DNA from: Lachnospiraceae bacterium
GTDB lineage: Bacteria; Bacillota; Clostridia; Lachnospirales; Lachnospiraceae
Reading direction: 5' to 3'
NCBI GenBank assembly: GCA_017535945.1
Contig: JAFXTJ010000033.1
Span: 1-41,388 of the forward strand
DNA: 41,388 nt
The position numbers were made by a program, and so were the translations under genes. Numbering within the stretch: position 1 is the first letter of the stretch; each line of letters opens with the position of its first letter. The notes beneath the pieces are model-generated. The model had not been told where the DNA came from. It did no database searches and saw only the letters and a program-made list of their open reading frames with translations. Below, in pieces: positions 24,766 through 32,714 of this stretch.

Positions 24766-25284
24766 TCAGCCCCAGATCACATTCACATAGGGGGAGTGCG
24801 TTGCCGCACCGGAAGTGCTGCCGGCGGAAGTGCTGCCTGAGCCGCCACCGTTCACGCCGAGCGACTTCATGAACTCATTATACTTCTCCGCATTGAACCA
24901 GTAGCGGCCGAGTGCGTAAACGGAAAATTCCCCGTGGTCCTCGTCGATATCATATACCGCGGTCAGCTTGTTCGTTTTGCTGTCCCATACCTGGATGAAT
25001 TTCGTGCCGTCTGCCTGATAGTGTACACGGTAGGTGATCCGGCCGGCATCGTCATAGAGCGTCTCCCAGGTCACGGCGCCGGTCTCGTGGTTGAAGTGAC
25101 GCTCCGCCACCTTAACCTCCTTGCCGCTGGCATCCGTTGCTGTCTCTACCTCATAGATGACATGCCCGTGCGCGTCCTTTTTCTGCGTGGTCGCTGCCTG
25201 TGCGGCGGGACCCGGGATGAGGGCTACGGCGACGAGCAGGGCGGCGACAGCCGGTATGATACGTGTCACGATATTCCGCTTCAT
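24766..25284 (-). CDS. small secreted protein of unknown function
   Basis: A 172-residue protein with a clear signal peptide: basic MKRNIVTR, a hydrophobic core, and a probable cut after AQA near residue 30. The mature part holds repeated beta-hairpin-like segments with DxxG turns (DAHGHVIYE, DASGKEVKV, DDAGRITYR, QADGTKFIQ), similar in style to YD/RHS or YwqK-type repeats, ending at about 135. A Gly/Ser/Thr-rich tail follows. I do not recognise the family. AGGAGG lies 6 nt before the ATG. It is convergent with the protease gene. Confidence 0.8.
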   Translation of the reverse strand: MKRNIVTRIIPAVAALLVAVALIPGPAAQAATTQKKDAHGHVIYEVETATDASGKEVKVAERHFNHETGAVTWETLYDDAGRITYRVHYQADGTKFIQVWDSKTNKLTAVYDIDEDHGEFSVYALGRYWFNAEKYNEFMKSLGVNGGGSGSTSAGSTSGAATHSPYVNVIWG

Positions 25285-25334
25285 TGGTTACCTCCTCTTT
25301 GAGTCATGGTTGATCGATTTCAGCCATTTATTGC

Positions 25335-25343
25335 ATCATACCA
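25335..25343 (-). promoter_or_regulatory. extended -10 promoter of the secreted-protein gene
   Basis: On the minus strand TGGTATGAT is an extended -10 about 50 nt upstream of the ATG at 25284. No good -35 hexamer lies at the standard distance. This gives a leader of roughly 43 nt. Confidence 0.5.
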
Positions 25344-25407
25344 CAATCAGAGCGCTTTGCACCATCAAAATACACCGGAATATTTAAGATACCGCAGGAA
25401 TGATTGA

Positions 25408-25436
25408 TTGACAAATATCACGTGATATGCGATAAT
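25408..25436 (+). promoter_or_regulatory. sigma-A promoter of the flagellin-like gene
   Basis: A perfect TTGACA (25408-25413), a 17-nt spacer, and GATAAT (25431-25436) with a TGC extension just upstream. Transcription should start near 25443, giving a leader of about 64 nt. The spacer contains the palindrome described separately. Confidence 0.82.
25415..25428. promoter_or_regulatory. 14-bp perfect palindrome between -35 and -10 (likely operator)
   Basis: ATATCACGTGATAT is a perfect inverted repeat centred on CG, filling the promoter spacer. A protein bound here would block RNA polymerase, so repression is expected. The ATCAC/GTGAT halves do not match a specific operator I can name with confidence. 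Confidence 0.65.
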
Positions 25437-25506
25437 AAACCTAACTATAGGCAGGGATGCGTTTTGTTCGGGGGTTATACAGGTCTCCCGGGAACAGGAG
25501 GTCATG

Positions 25507-26301
25507 ATGGCTGGGATCAGCGGGATCGGCAATCAGTTTCATAACAATCAGTGGCGGGTGCAGAATGACCAGCAGAAGCACATGCGCCATGCTTCCAGCG
25601 GGAAGAAGATCGACAAGGCGTCCGACGGCGCCGCCGAGATGGCGATCGCGAAGAAGCTTGCCAATGCATCAAAAGGCTTTGAAGTAGGCCGGGAGAATCT
25701 GCAGGCCGGCAGATCGGCTCTCTATATCCAGGACGGCGGGCTCGCCGGTGTCACGGATTACATGCAGCGCATGCGCGAACTTACGATCCGCGCCAACAGC
25801 GGTCTCATGAGCGATGAGGACAAGCAGTACATCCAGGATGAGATCGATCAGATCAAGCAGGGTTCAACGCAGCAGGCGGAGCAGACGCAGTACAACGAGA
25901 AGGATCTGCTCACCGAGGACGGCAGCGTGACGCTCCTGACCGACGGAAGCGGCGCAACCAAGGATATCGATACGGTGGGTGCGACTTCCGAGGCGCTCGG
26001 CACGGCGAATTACACGGTCCTCAACAACTTTGACCTGGAGACCGTGGACAAGGCGATGGAGAAGATCTCCACCGCGCGCAGCATCAGCGGTGCGCAGACC
26101 AACGCGATCGATCATACGATGGTCTCCAACGCGGTTTCCGCCGCGAATCTCACCGCTTCCCAGTCCGTCATCGAAGACGCGGACATGGCGGAGGAGATGC
26201 TCGCCGTGAATAAGAACAAGACCCTCACGGCCGCACAGATCATGATGCAGAAGCGTGAGGAAGAGGAGGCGCAGAACAGAGCTGCGGGTATCCTCGGATA
26301 A
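25507..26301 (+). CDS. short flagellin-like protein (orphan)
   Basis: A 264-residue protein with both flagellin rod domains and almost no central variable region. The N-terminal part has ASSGKKIDKASDGAAEMAIAKKL, matching the usual LSSGxRINxAxDDAAGLAI pattern, then a RMRELTIRANSG block. The C-terminal part has the ASQSVIEDADMAEEM signature. The end is divergent: instead of the polymerisation tail with QANQ and LL, it ends with a Glu run and AAGILG. ATG 25507 is 5 nt from AGGAGG; ATG 25504 is only 2 nt away. No other motility gene is in the window. It may be a minor filament protein or an adapted surface protein. Confidence 0.85.
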   Translation: MAGISGIGNQFHNNQWRVQNDQQKHMRHASSGKKIDKASDGAAEMAIAKKLANASKGFEVGRENLQAGRSALYIQDGGLAGVTDYMQRMRELTIRANSGLMSDEDKQYIQDEIDQIKQGSTQQAEQTQYNEKDLLTEDGSVTLLTDGSGATKDIDTVGATSEALGTANYTVLNNFDLETVDKAMEKISTARSISGAQTNAIDHTMVSNAVSAANLTASQSVIEDADMAEEMLAVNKNKTLTAAQIMMQKREEEEAQNRAAGILG

Positions 26302-26326
26302 CCGTAACCGGCAACCGGATCAACGG

Positions 26327-26361
26327 GACGGCATGCAAAGCCAAACTGCATGCCGTCTTTT
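26327..26361 (+). terminator. intrinsic terminator after the flagellin-like gene
   Basis: GACGGCATGCA (26327-26337) and its exact inverse (26347-26357), a 9-nt loop, then TTTT. The topoisomerase gene begins 26 nt later with no obvious promoter of its own in between. Confidence 0.82.
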
Positions 26362-26387
26362 CATGAAAGGGCTTTCAGAGTAGGGAC

Positions 26388-28628
26388 ATGGAAGAGCGGA
26401 TCATCAAAACCGAGTATTCCGAGGTGATGCAGAAAAACTTCATCGATTACGCCATGAGCGTCATTGTCGCCAGGGCGCTTCCGGACGTGCGGGACGGCTT
26501 AAAACCTGTTCAGCGGCGAACGCTTTATGACATGTCCGAACTGGGACTGCGTTATGACAGGCCTTACCGTAAGAGCGCCCGTATCGTCGGTGATACGATG
26601 GGTAAATACCATCCGCACGGAGACAGTTCCATCTATGACTGTCCCGTGGTCATGGCGCAGGATTTCAAGAAGATGCTTCCGCTCGTGGATGGTCACGGTA
26701 ATTTCGGCAATATCGAAGGGGACGGCGCCGCCGCCATGCGATACACCGAGGCCAGGCTCGCCCGGATCACGCAGGAGAACTTCCTCGCCGATCTGGACAA
26801 GGATGTGGTCGATTTCATCCCCAATTTTGATGAGACGGAACGGGAGCCGGAGGTCCTGCCGGTCAGGATCCCTCATTTCCTGGTGAACGGCTCCGAGGGT
26901 ATCGCGGTCGGTATGGCGACCAGTACACCGCCGCATAATCTCGCCGAAGTCATCGATGCCGAGATCGCACTCATGAAGGATCCGGAACTCTCCGTGCATC
27001 AACTCATGAAATATGTGAAGGGACCGGATTTCCCGACCGGCGGGATCGTTGTCAATGCCGATGATCTGGAGCAGATCTATGAGACCGGTTCGGGGAAGAT
27101 CAGGATCCGCGGCAGAGTGACCACGGAGAATGAGAAGAATGGACATATCCGGCTCGTCATCACGGAGATCCCTTATACGATGATCGGTGCGGGTATCGGC
27201 AAATTCCTGGAGGATATCGCCGCGCTCGCGGAGAACAAGCTGACAACGGATATCATCGACATCTCGAACCAGTCCTCCAAGGAGGGTGTCCGGATCGTTG
27301 TGGAGCTGAAGAAGGACACGGATGTAGAGAACTTCACCAATCTCCTCTACAAGAAGACGAAGCTCGAGGACAGCTTCGGCGCCAATATGCTCGCGATCTC
27401 GAAAGGCCGTCCGGAGGTCATGGATCTCAGACAGATCCTGCAGGCCTCCATTGATTTCCAGTTTGAGATCGCAACGAGGAAGTATCAGACGCTGCTTACC
27501 AAGGAGCAGGAGAAGAAGGAGGTCCAGGAGGGCCTGATCAAGGCCTGCAATGTGATCGATCTCGTGATCGAGATCCTACGCGGGAGCAGAGACCGCGCCA
27601 TGGCCAAGAACTGCCTGGTGAACGGCGTGACTGACGGGATCCGCTTCAAGACCAGAGAGAGTGCCGCGATGGCGGCGCAGCTCCTGTTTACGGAGCGTCA
27701 GGCGGACGCGATCCTTGAGATGCGTCTGTACAAACTGATCGGTCTCGAACTGGAGGCACTCCTTAAGGAGCACGAGGATACAGTGGCCAATATCTACCGG
27801 TATGAGGATATCCTGTCCGACAGGAATTCCATGTCGCTTGTGATCCAGCAGGAACTTCTTGATATCAAGAAGCAGTACGGCAGGGCACGTCTGACCTCGA
27901 TCGAGAATCAGGCGGAGGCGGTATTTGTTGCCAAGGCCATGGAAGAGATCGATGTCGGCTTTGTCATGGACCGCTTCGGATATGCCAAGACCATCGACGC
28001 GGGCACCTTTGAAAAGAACAAAGAAGCGCTCGAGACGGATTTCCGGTTCCATTTCATCTGCAAGAATACCGGCAAGATCGTCCTGTTCTCCGATACCGGA
28101 CAGCTTTACACCTTCCGCGCGGCGGATCTCCCGCAGGGGAAGCTCCGGGATAAGGGTGTGCCGGTCGACAATGTCAGCAATTTCGATTCATCGAAGGAAC
28201 GGATCGTACAGGCCGCGAGCCAGTCTGATCTCAATCTTTACCGGCTCATGTTTGTGACGAAGCTCGCCAATATGAAGATCGTGGACGGCGGGGAATTCGA
28301 CGTGTCCAAGCGTACCGTAGCCGCCACGAAGCTCATGGACGGCGATGAAGTGATCGATGTGACGATCCTGAGGGAACAGCAGACTGTGATCCTGGCAACG
28401 GAGAACGGCTATTTCCTGCGATTTGCGGTGAGTGAGGTTCCTGAGAAAAAGAAGGGCGCCGTCGGTGTACGCGGGATGAAGCTCGGACGGGATGATGTCG
28501 TGCGGGAGGTCTATTATCTTACGGAAGGTGAGGAACGGATGGTCGAAGTGAACGGGATCGGCCTGCCGCTGTCCTCCATCCGGATCGCGGGCAGGGACGG
28601 CAAGGGCAGCCGTCCGATCAAGGGGTGA
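26388..28628 (+). CDS. type IIA DNA topoisomerase subunit A (GyrA/ParC family)
   Basis: A 746-residue GyrA/ParC family protein that breaks and rejoins DNA with its partner B subunit. The active-site Tyr119 lies in AAAMRYTEARL. The quinolone region GKYHPHGDSSIYD has Ser80 and Asp84 at the positions of E. coli Ser83 and Asp87, so it looks wild type. The C-terminal beta-pinwheel lacks the canonical QRRGGKG GyrA box; the nearest stretch is EKKKGAVGVRG. Length and the missing box favour a ParC-like (topoisomerase IV) role over gyrase. No B-subunit gene adjoins it. The ribosome site is AGTAGGGA. The rsmD gene follows after 4 nt. Confidence 0.9.
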   Translation: MEERIIKTEYSEVMQKNFIDYAMSVIVARALPDVRDGLKPVQRRTLYDMSELGLRYDRPYRKSARIVGDTMGKYHPHGDSSIYDCPVVMAQDFKKMLPLVDGHGNFGNIEGDGAAAMRYTEARLARITQENFLADLDKDVVDFIPNFDETEREPEVLPVRIPHFLVNGSEGIAVGMATSTPPHNLAEVIDAEIALMKDPELSVHQLMKYVKGPDFPTGGIVVNADDLEQIYETGSGKIRIRGRVTTENEKNGHIRLVITEIPYTMIGAGIGKFLEDIAALAENKLTTDIIDISNQSSKEGVRIVVELKKDTDVENFTNLLYKKTKLEDSFGANMLAISKGRPEVMDLRQILQASIDFQFEIATRKYQTLLTKEQEKKEVQEGLIKACNVIDLVIEILRGSRDRAMAKNCLVNGVTDGIRFKTRESAAMAAQLLFTERQADAILEMRLYKLIGLELEALLKEHEDTVANIYRYEDILSDRNSMSLVIQQELLDIKKQYGRARLTSIENQAEAVFVAKAMEEIDVGFVMDRFGYAKTIDAGTFEKNKEALETDFRFHFICKNTGKIVLFSDTGQLYTFRAADLPQGKLRDKGVPVDNVSNFDSSKERIVQAASQSDLNLYRLMFVTKLANMKIVDGGEFDVSKRTVAATKLMDGDEVIDVTILREQQTVILATENGYFLRFAVSEVPEKKKGAVGVRGMKLGRDDVVREVYYLTEGEERMVEVNGIGLPLSSIRIAGRDGKGSRPIKG

Positions 28629-28632
28629 TCAG

Positions 28633-29187
28633 ATGCGTGTCATAGCAGGCAGCGCCAGACGCATAAACCTGAATACGCCGAAGGGCGAGGATACCCGTCC
28701 GACACAGGACAGGATCAAGGAGACGCTGTTCAACATGATCCAGAACGAGGTGCCGGGAAGCATCTTCATCGATCTCTTCGCGGGAAGCGGCGGCATCGGG
28801 ATCGAAGCACTCTCGAGAGGAGCAAAACACGCGTATTTCGTTGAGAACGCCAAGGAAGCGGCCGCCTGTATCACGGATAACCTGAACCGCACGCATCTCG
28901 CGGATAAGGGGACCCTGCTGAAGCAGGATGTCGTGCTGGCACTCCGCAACATCCGGGAAAAGGAGGCGGATATCGTCTATATCGACCCGCCCTATCAGGA
29001 AGGTCAGTATATGCGCGTACTCGCGCAGCTGGCTGCCATGCCGTATATCACGGAAAACACGCTGATCCTCGTGGAATGCGCGCAGGGCGAGACACTCGCG
29101 GAAGCGGAGTCAATCGGCTTTACGATCGTCAGGGAAAAGGACTACAAGACCAACAGACATCTGTTCTTAAGAAAGGCGGCAACATGA
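28633..29187 (+). CDS. rsmD: 16S rRNA (guanine(966)-N(2))-methyltransferase RsmD
   Basis: A 184-residue SAM methyltransferase. It opens with the family hallmark MRVIAGSARR and RPTQDRIKETLFN, has the SAM-binding loop DLFAGSGGIGIEAL near residues 47-60, and the catalytic DPPY at 118-121. It methylates G966 of 16S rRNA. AAGGGG precedes the ATG by 8 nt. Its stop overlaps the coaD start (ATGA); rsmD-coaD is a common pair in Firmicutes. Confidence 0.95.
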   Translation: MRVIAGSARRINLNTPKGEDTRPTQDRIKETLFNMIQNEVPGSIFIDLFAGSGGIGIEALSRGAKHAYFVENAKEAAACITDNLNRTHLADKGTLLKQDVVLALRNIREKEADIVYIDPPYQEGQYMRVLAQLAAMPYITENTLILVECAQGETLAEAESIGFTIVREKDYKTNRHLFLRKAAT

Positions 29188-29675
29188 AGACGGCGGTTTA
29201 TCCGGGCAGTTTTGACCCTGTGACGCTGGGGCATCTCGATATCGTCAAACGGGCTGCCGCCATGTTTGACAGGCTGAATGTAACGGTCATGGTAAACACT
29301 GCCAAGACGCCGTTGTTTTCTACCGAAGAACGTGTTAAAATGTTGCGTGATGCCACATCGGATATCGCCAACGTGGAAGTGGATTCCTATCACGGACTGC
29401 TCATCGATTACTGCAGAGAGCATGATATCCGTATCGCGATCCGCGGGCTGCGCGCCATTACGGATTTCGAATACGAACTGCAGATCGCGCAGACAAACCG
29501 GGAACTCTCACACGGCGAGTTGGATACACTGTTTCTCACAACGGACCTCAGATATTCCTATCTGAGCAGTTCGACGGTCCGGGAGATCGCGAGTTTCGGC
29601 GGTGATGTGAGCGGATGTGTGCCGGAGTTTGTGGTACCGATGCTGTACGGAAAATACGATCAGAACAGGAAGTAA
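29184..29675 (+). CDS. coaD: phosphopantetheine adenylyltransferase
   Basis: A 163-residue enzyme for the penultimate step of coenzyme A synthesis. Family motifs are YPGSFDPVTLGHLDI (the T/HxGH nucleotide-binding motif) at the N-terminus, the RGLRAITDFEYE stretch near residue 88, and YSYLSSSTVREIA. ATG 29184 overlaps the rsmD stop and has AAAGGCGG upstream; a longer frame from 29076 lies inside rsmD and is rejected. Confidence 0.96.
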   Translation: MKTAVYPGSFDPVTLGHLDIVKRAAAMFDRLNVTVMVNTAKTPLFSTEERVKMLRDATSDIANVEVDSYHGLLIDYCREHDIRIAIRGLRAITDFEYELQIAQTNRELSHGELDTLFLTTDLRYSYLSSSTVREIASFGGDVSGCVPEFVVPMLYGKYDQNRK

Positions 29676-29703
29676 AACTGGCTGACCCGGAGGAAAGATC
29701 AAT

Positions 29704-30417
29704 ATGAGCGCTATCGAAGAGATCATTGATGAGATCGAAGCCTATATCGACGGATGCAAGTACCAGCCCTTCTCCAACAACAAGATCGTCGTGAATAAGG
29801 AAGAGATCGACGAACTGCTGCGTGAGCTGCGGATGAAGGTGCCGGAGGAGGTCCGTCACTATCAGAAGATCATCACCAACAAGGAAGCGATCTTAAACGA
29901 CGCGCGGACCAAGGCCAAGACGCTGCTGGATGAGACAGCCGTACAGGCCAACGAGCAGCTGAGCAATCATGAGATCACCAAGCAGGCCTATCAGCAGGCG
30001 CAGGGGATCGTGGATGATGCAGCCATGCAGGCTCAGCGGATCATCGATGAGGCGACCAGACAGGCCAACAGCATGAAGGCTTCCGCTGTCCAGTATACCG
30101 ACAAGCTCCTGCGCGATTTTGAGCAGGTCCTGAACCGTACGGTCTCCACGACGGAACGCAGTTATGAGAGCTTCATCAATCAGCTGGTGCGCTATCAGGA
30201 AACGGTCGCGAGCAACCGCGAAGATCTGAAGCCGGCGCTCAGTGATGTGGTGCGCCGATCCGCACCCGCAGAACCCGCTCCCGTGCCCGTACCCGTTCCC
30301 GTACAGGAAGGTCCCGAGCCGGAGATGTATCCGGAAGAGGGAGCGGAGGAATACGACGGCCAGGAGGAGTACGATCCTGAGGAGTATGACGAGGAAGCTC
30401 CGCAGGAGGAAGAATAA
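29704..30417 (+). CDS. coiled-coil protein of unknown function (DivIVA/ATP-synthase-b-like)
   Basis: A 237-residue soluble protein. Residues 1-50 are acidic and conserved-looking (MSAIEEIIDEIEAYIDGCKY). Residues 50-180 are a long Gln/Ala/Glu-rich coiled coil of the sort annotated as ATP-synthase subunit B/E-like or DivIVA-like. A Pro/Val-rich hinge (about 196-206) leads to an acidic Tyr-containing tail (EEYD repeats) to the end. There is no membrane segment. GGAGGAAAG lies upstream of the ATG. Its place between coaD and a two-helix membrane protein gene suggests a conserved Clostridial pair; a scaffold or division-site role is only a guess. Confidence 0.75.
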   Translation: MSAIEEIIDEIEAYIDGCKYQPFSNNKIVVNKEEIDELLRELRMKVPEEVRHYQKIITNKEAILNDARTKAKTLLDETAVQANEQLSNHEITKQAYQQAQGIVDDAAMQAQRIIDEATRQANSMKASAVQYTDKLLRDFEQVLNRTVSTTERSYESFINQLVRYQETVASNREDLKPALSDVVRRSAPAEPAPVPVPVPVQEGPEPEMYPEEGAEEYDGQEEYDPEEYDEEAPQEEE

Positions 30418-30432
30418 GGAGCCGTCCCGCTC

Positions 30433-31032
30433 ATGCCGAAAGGAAGCTACGGTTATATCAATTCCCGCAGGAAGCGCAGTCTCATTCAGACGCTCGTCCT
30501 GACGGGAATTTCTCTTGCCTTTTTTACCGCGGGTTATCTGATCACGAAGACACCGCGCAATCTTTTCTCGATCATCGCAGCGATCGGTGCGATACCGGTC
30601 GGACTGTCCGTTGTGAACCTGATCCTGATCCTGAAAGCCAGGCCGCTCTCCGCTCAGGCACATGATGAGATCGAAGCCCATAAGGGCGGCCTGCTCATCC
30701 GTTATGAGCTGGAGATGACCAGCTATGAGCGCACCTGGCATATCGGAGCCGCGACCGTGCTGGAGAAAAATGTGATCCTCTACACGGAGGAGGCGGAGGC
30801 AGATACGGCTGCCTGCGAGAAGCATATCAGAGAGCAGCTTGCCCCGAGCGGCTACGGCGATTATACGATCAAGGTCTATCCTCCGAAGGAGTTCCGGGCA
30901 TTTCTGTCAAGACTCGATCAGCTGGAGAATCTGCGCAGGGTAAAAGGTGTTGATCCGGCAGCGATCGAAGACTCCTGGCAGGTCGGCACGACCCAGACAC
31001 CGGCCGGGATCCTGCTGTCGATCTCGCTGTAA
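30433..31032 (+). CDS. conserved membrane protein of unknown function
   Basis: A 199-residue protein with a basic start (MPKGSYGYINSRRKR), two close membrane helices (about 17-38 and 44-67), and a soluble alpha/beta C-terminal domain of 130 residues, predicted cytoplasmic by the positive-inside rule. No catalytic motif is visible and I do not recognise the family. AAGGAG at 30416-30421 overlaps the preceding stop, 11 nt before ATG 30433, so it is likely coupled to the coiled-coil gene. Confidence 0.72.
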   Translation: MPKGSYGYINSRRKRSLIQTLVLTGISLAFFTAGYLITKTPRNLFSIIAAIGAIPVGLSVVNLILILKARPLSAQAHDEIEAHKGGLLIRYELEMTSYERTWHIGAATVLEKNVILYTEEAEADTAACEKHIREQLAPSGYGDYTIKVYPPKEFRAFLSRLDQLENLRRVKGVDPAAIEDSWQVGTTQTPAGILLSISL

Positions 31033-31046
31033 ACGATCCCCGTATC

Positions 31047-32099
31047 ATGCAGGAGATCCGGATCGGGAAAGACGGCGCGGGGAAACGGCTGGATAAGTTT
31101 CTTTGCCGGTATCTGTCGGGTGCGCCGGCCTCTCTGCTGCATAAACAGCTTCGTAAGAAGAACATCACCCTGAACGGAAAAAAGTCGGACGGCAGTGAGA
31201 TCCTCTCGGAGGGGGACCGGATCTGCTGCTGGTTTTCGGAAGAAACCTGGGAGAAATTCCTGCATCCGGCACTGCAGACCGGAACCGGGGAAGCGGATGT
31301 CCTGATCGCGCAGAGTGTCCGCTTTTACCGGGAACAGACAGACGTCCGTATCCTCTATGAGGATGAGGAACTGCTGATCGCGGATAAGCCGGCGGGGCTT
31401 CTGGTACAGCGTGCAAAACCGGAGGACAGGAGCCTGAATGACTGGCTGATCGGTCATCTGACGGCAGGAGGGCAGTTGAAACGCGAAGAACTTGCGGTAT
31501 TCAGACCCTCCGCCATGCACCGGCTCGACCGGAACACGAGCGGGATCGTGCTGTGCGCGAAAACCGCTGCCGCAGCAAGAGAACTTGCCGGAATGATCCG
31601 GGAGAGAAGGGTCGGCAAGTTTTATCATGCTCTGCTGTGGGGAGAACCCGCACGGGAAGGGGTGCTCCGAGGCACCGTGAGCAAGGATCACAGGAAGAAC
31701 ACGGTGGTCTATACGCACATGCAGGCAGGAGACGAAACGGTACCGAATAACGGGACATCGGATCCCTCCGCGGAGGATGGCGACTCTCCGGTGGAAACAC
31801 ATTACCGGGTGCTGAAGCGCTTTCCGGAAGAAGGGATCACACTCGTGGAAGCGGAACTCATCACCGGCAAGCCGCACCAGCTGCGTGTCCAGTTTGCCGG
31901 GATCGGGCACCCGATCGCCGGCGACCGCAAATACGGAGGAGAGCAGGCAAAGGTGCCGGTTCCGGGACTGAAGGCGGCACACCAGCTCCTTCATGCCGCA
32001 AGGATCGTCTTTCCGGAGACGGAGGGCGCGCTGCAGCGGGTATCCGGCAGGACATTCACTTCACAGGCGCCGTTTCTTACAGGGAGATACGCATTATGA
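31047..32099 (+). CDS. RluA-family 23S rRNA pseudouridine synthase
   Basis: A 350-residue protein. An S4 RNA-binding domain (GKRLDKFLCRYL, residues 12-23) is followed by the pseudouridine synthase core with catalytic Asp161 in HRLDRNTSG, and the GKPHQLRVQFA motif near residue 275. It most likely acts on 23S rRNA, as RluC/RluD do, but the site cannot be read from sequence. An extra loop near 228-250 (rich in Asp, Ser and Glu) interrupts the core. No ribosome site lies before ATG 31047, 14 nt after the previous stop, so reinitiation may be used. The stop overlaps the recU start. Confidence 0.9.
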   Translation: MQEIRIGKDGAGKRLDKFLCRYLSGAPASLLHKQLRKKNITLNGKKSDGSEILSEGDRICCWFSEETWEKFLHPALQTGTGEADVLIAQSVRFYREQTDVRILYEDEELLIADKPAGLLVQRAKPEDRSLNDWLIGHLTAGGQLKREELAVFRPSAMHRLDRNTSGIVLCAKTAAAARELAGMIRERRVGKFYHALLWGEPAREGVLRGTVSKDHRKNTVVYTHMQAGDETVPNNGTSDPSAEDGDSPVETHYRVLKRFPEEGITLVEAELITGKPHQLRVQFAGIGHPIAGDRKYGGEQAKVPVPGLKAAHQLLHAARIVFPETEGALQRVSGRTFTSQAPFLTGRYAL

Positions 32100-32635
32100 G
32101 CACATGGAATTCCAGAGGCCTTCGCGGTTCCACCTTTGAGGAGATGATCAACCGCACGAACGAGCGGTATCAGGAGCTGAAGCTGGGGCTCATCCAGAAG
32201 ATCCCGACGCCGATCACGCCCATTGAGATCGACAAGGCAACGAGGCATATCACGCTTGCGTATTTCGATCAGAAGAGCACGGTGGATTATATCGGGGTGA
32301 TCCAGGGCATTGCGGTGTGCTTTGATGCCAAGGAGTGCGCGGAGGACACCTTTGCGCTGCAGAATATCCACCCGCATCAGGTGGCCTTTATGCAGAATTT
32401 TGAAGGGCAGGACGGTGTGGCGTTCATCCTGATCCATTTCACCGGCCGCGGTCTGTTCTACTACATGACGCTGCGTGAGCTCATGGTGTTCTGGGACCGC
32501 GCGGAGGCAGGCGGCCGCAAGAGTTTCCGGGCGGACGAGCTCAATCTCCGGTACTTCTTCAGTGAAGGGAGCGCAAACGGGATCCTGGTGCCGTATCTCG
32601 AGCAGATCAAGCAGGATCTGGAGTGCAGACAGTGA
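32096..32635 (+). CDS. recU: Holliday junction resolvase RecU
   Basis: A 179-residue RecU, the Firmicute enzyme that cuts Holliday junctions. Matching blocks are RGSTFEEMINRTNERY at the N-terminus, KIPTPI (35-40), the KSTVDYIGV stretch with Asp64, and FDAKE with Asp77 and Lys79. In B. subtilis RecU the middle acidic residue of that nuclease core is Glu101, so here it is Asp, a tolerated PD-(D/E)xK variant. IHPHQ and GVAFILIHF also match. ATG 32096 overlaps the upstream stop (ATGA). The ponA neighbour seen in bacilli is absent. Confidence 0.9.
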   Translation: MSTWNSRGLRGSTFEEMINRTNERYQELKLGLIQKIPTPITPIEIDKATRHITLAYFDQKSTVDYIGVIQGIAVCFDAKECAEDTFALQNIHPHQVAFMQNFEGQDGVAFILIHFTGRGLFYYMTLRELMVFWDRAEAGGRKSFRADELNLRYFFSEGSANGILVPYLEQIKQDLECRQ

Positions 32636-32650
32636 TGAGGGCGCGGACGC

Positions 32651-32680
32651 TTGACAAATAAGGAGTATAACAATCATAAT
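32651..32680 (+). promoter_or_regulatory. sigma-A promoter of the his operon
   Basis: TTGACA (32651-32656), an 18-nt spacer and CATAAT (32675-32680). Transcription should begin near 32687, only about 28 nt before the hisZG ATG, so there is no room for a T-box or attenuator. An inverted repeat TCAT-A-ATGA (32674-32682) overlaps the -10 and could be an operator. Confidence 0.78.
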
Positions 32681-32714
32681 GATAAGATATTGATGTTTTA
32701 CTGAGGGACAGGAC

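Noticed and set aside
32681-32714. Possible T-box or histidine attenuator before hisZG.
   Set aside because: The predicted leader is only about 28 nt, too short for any such structure, and no terminator hairpin is present.
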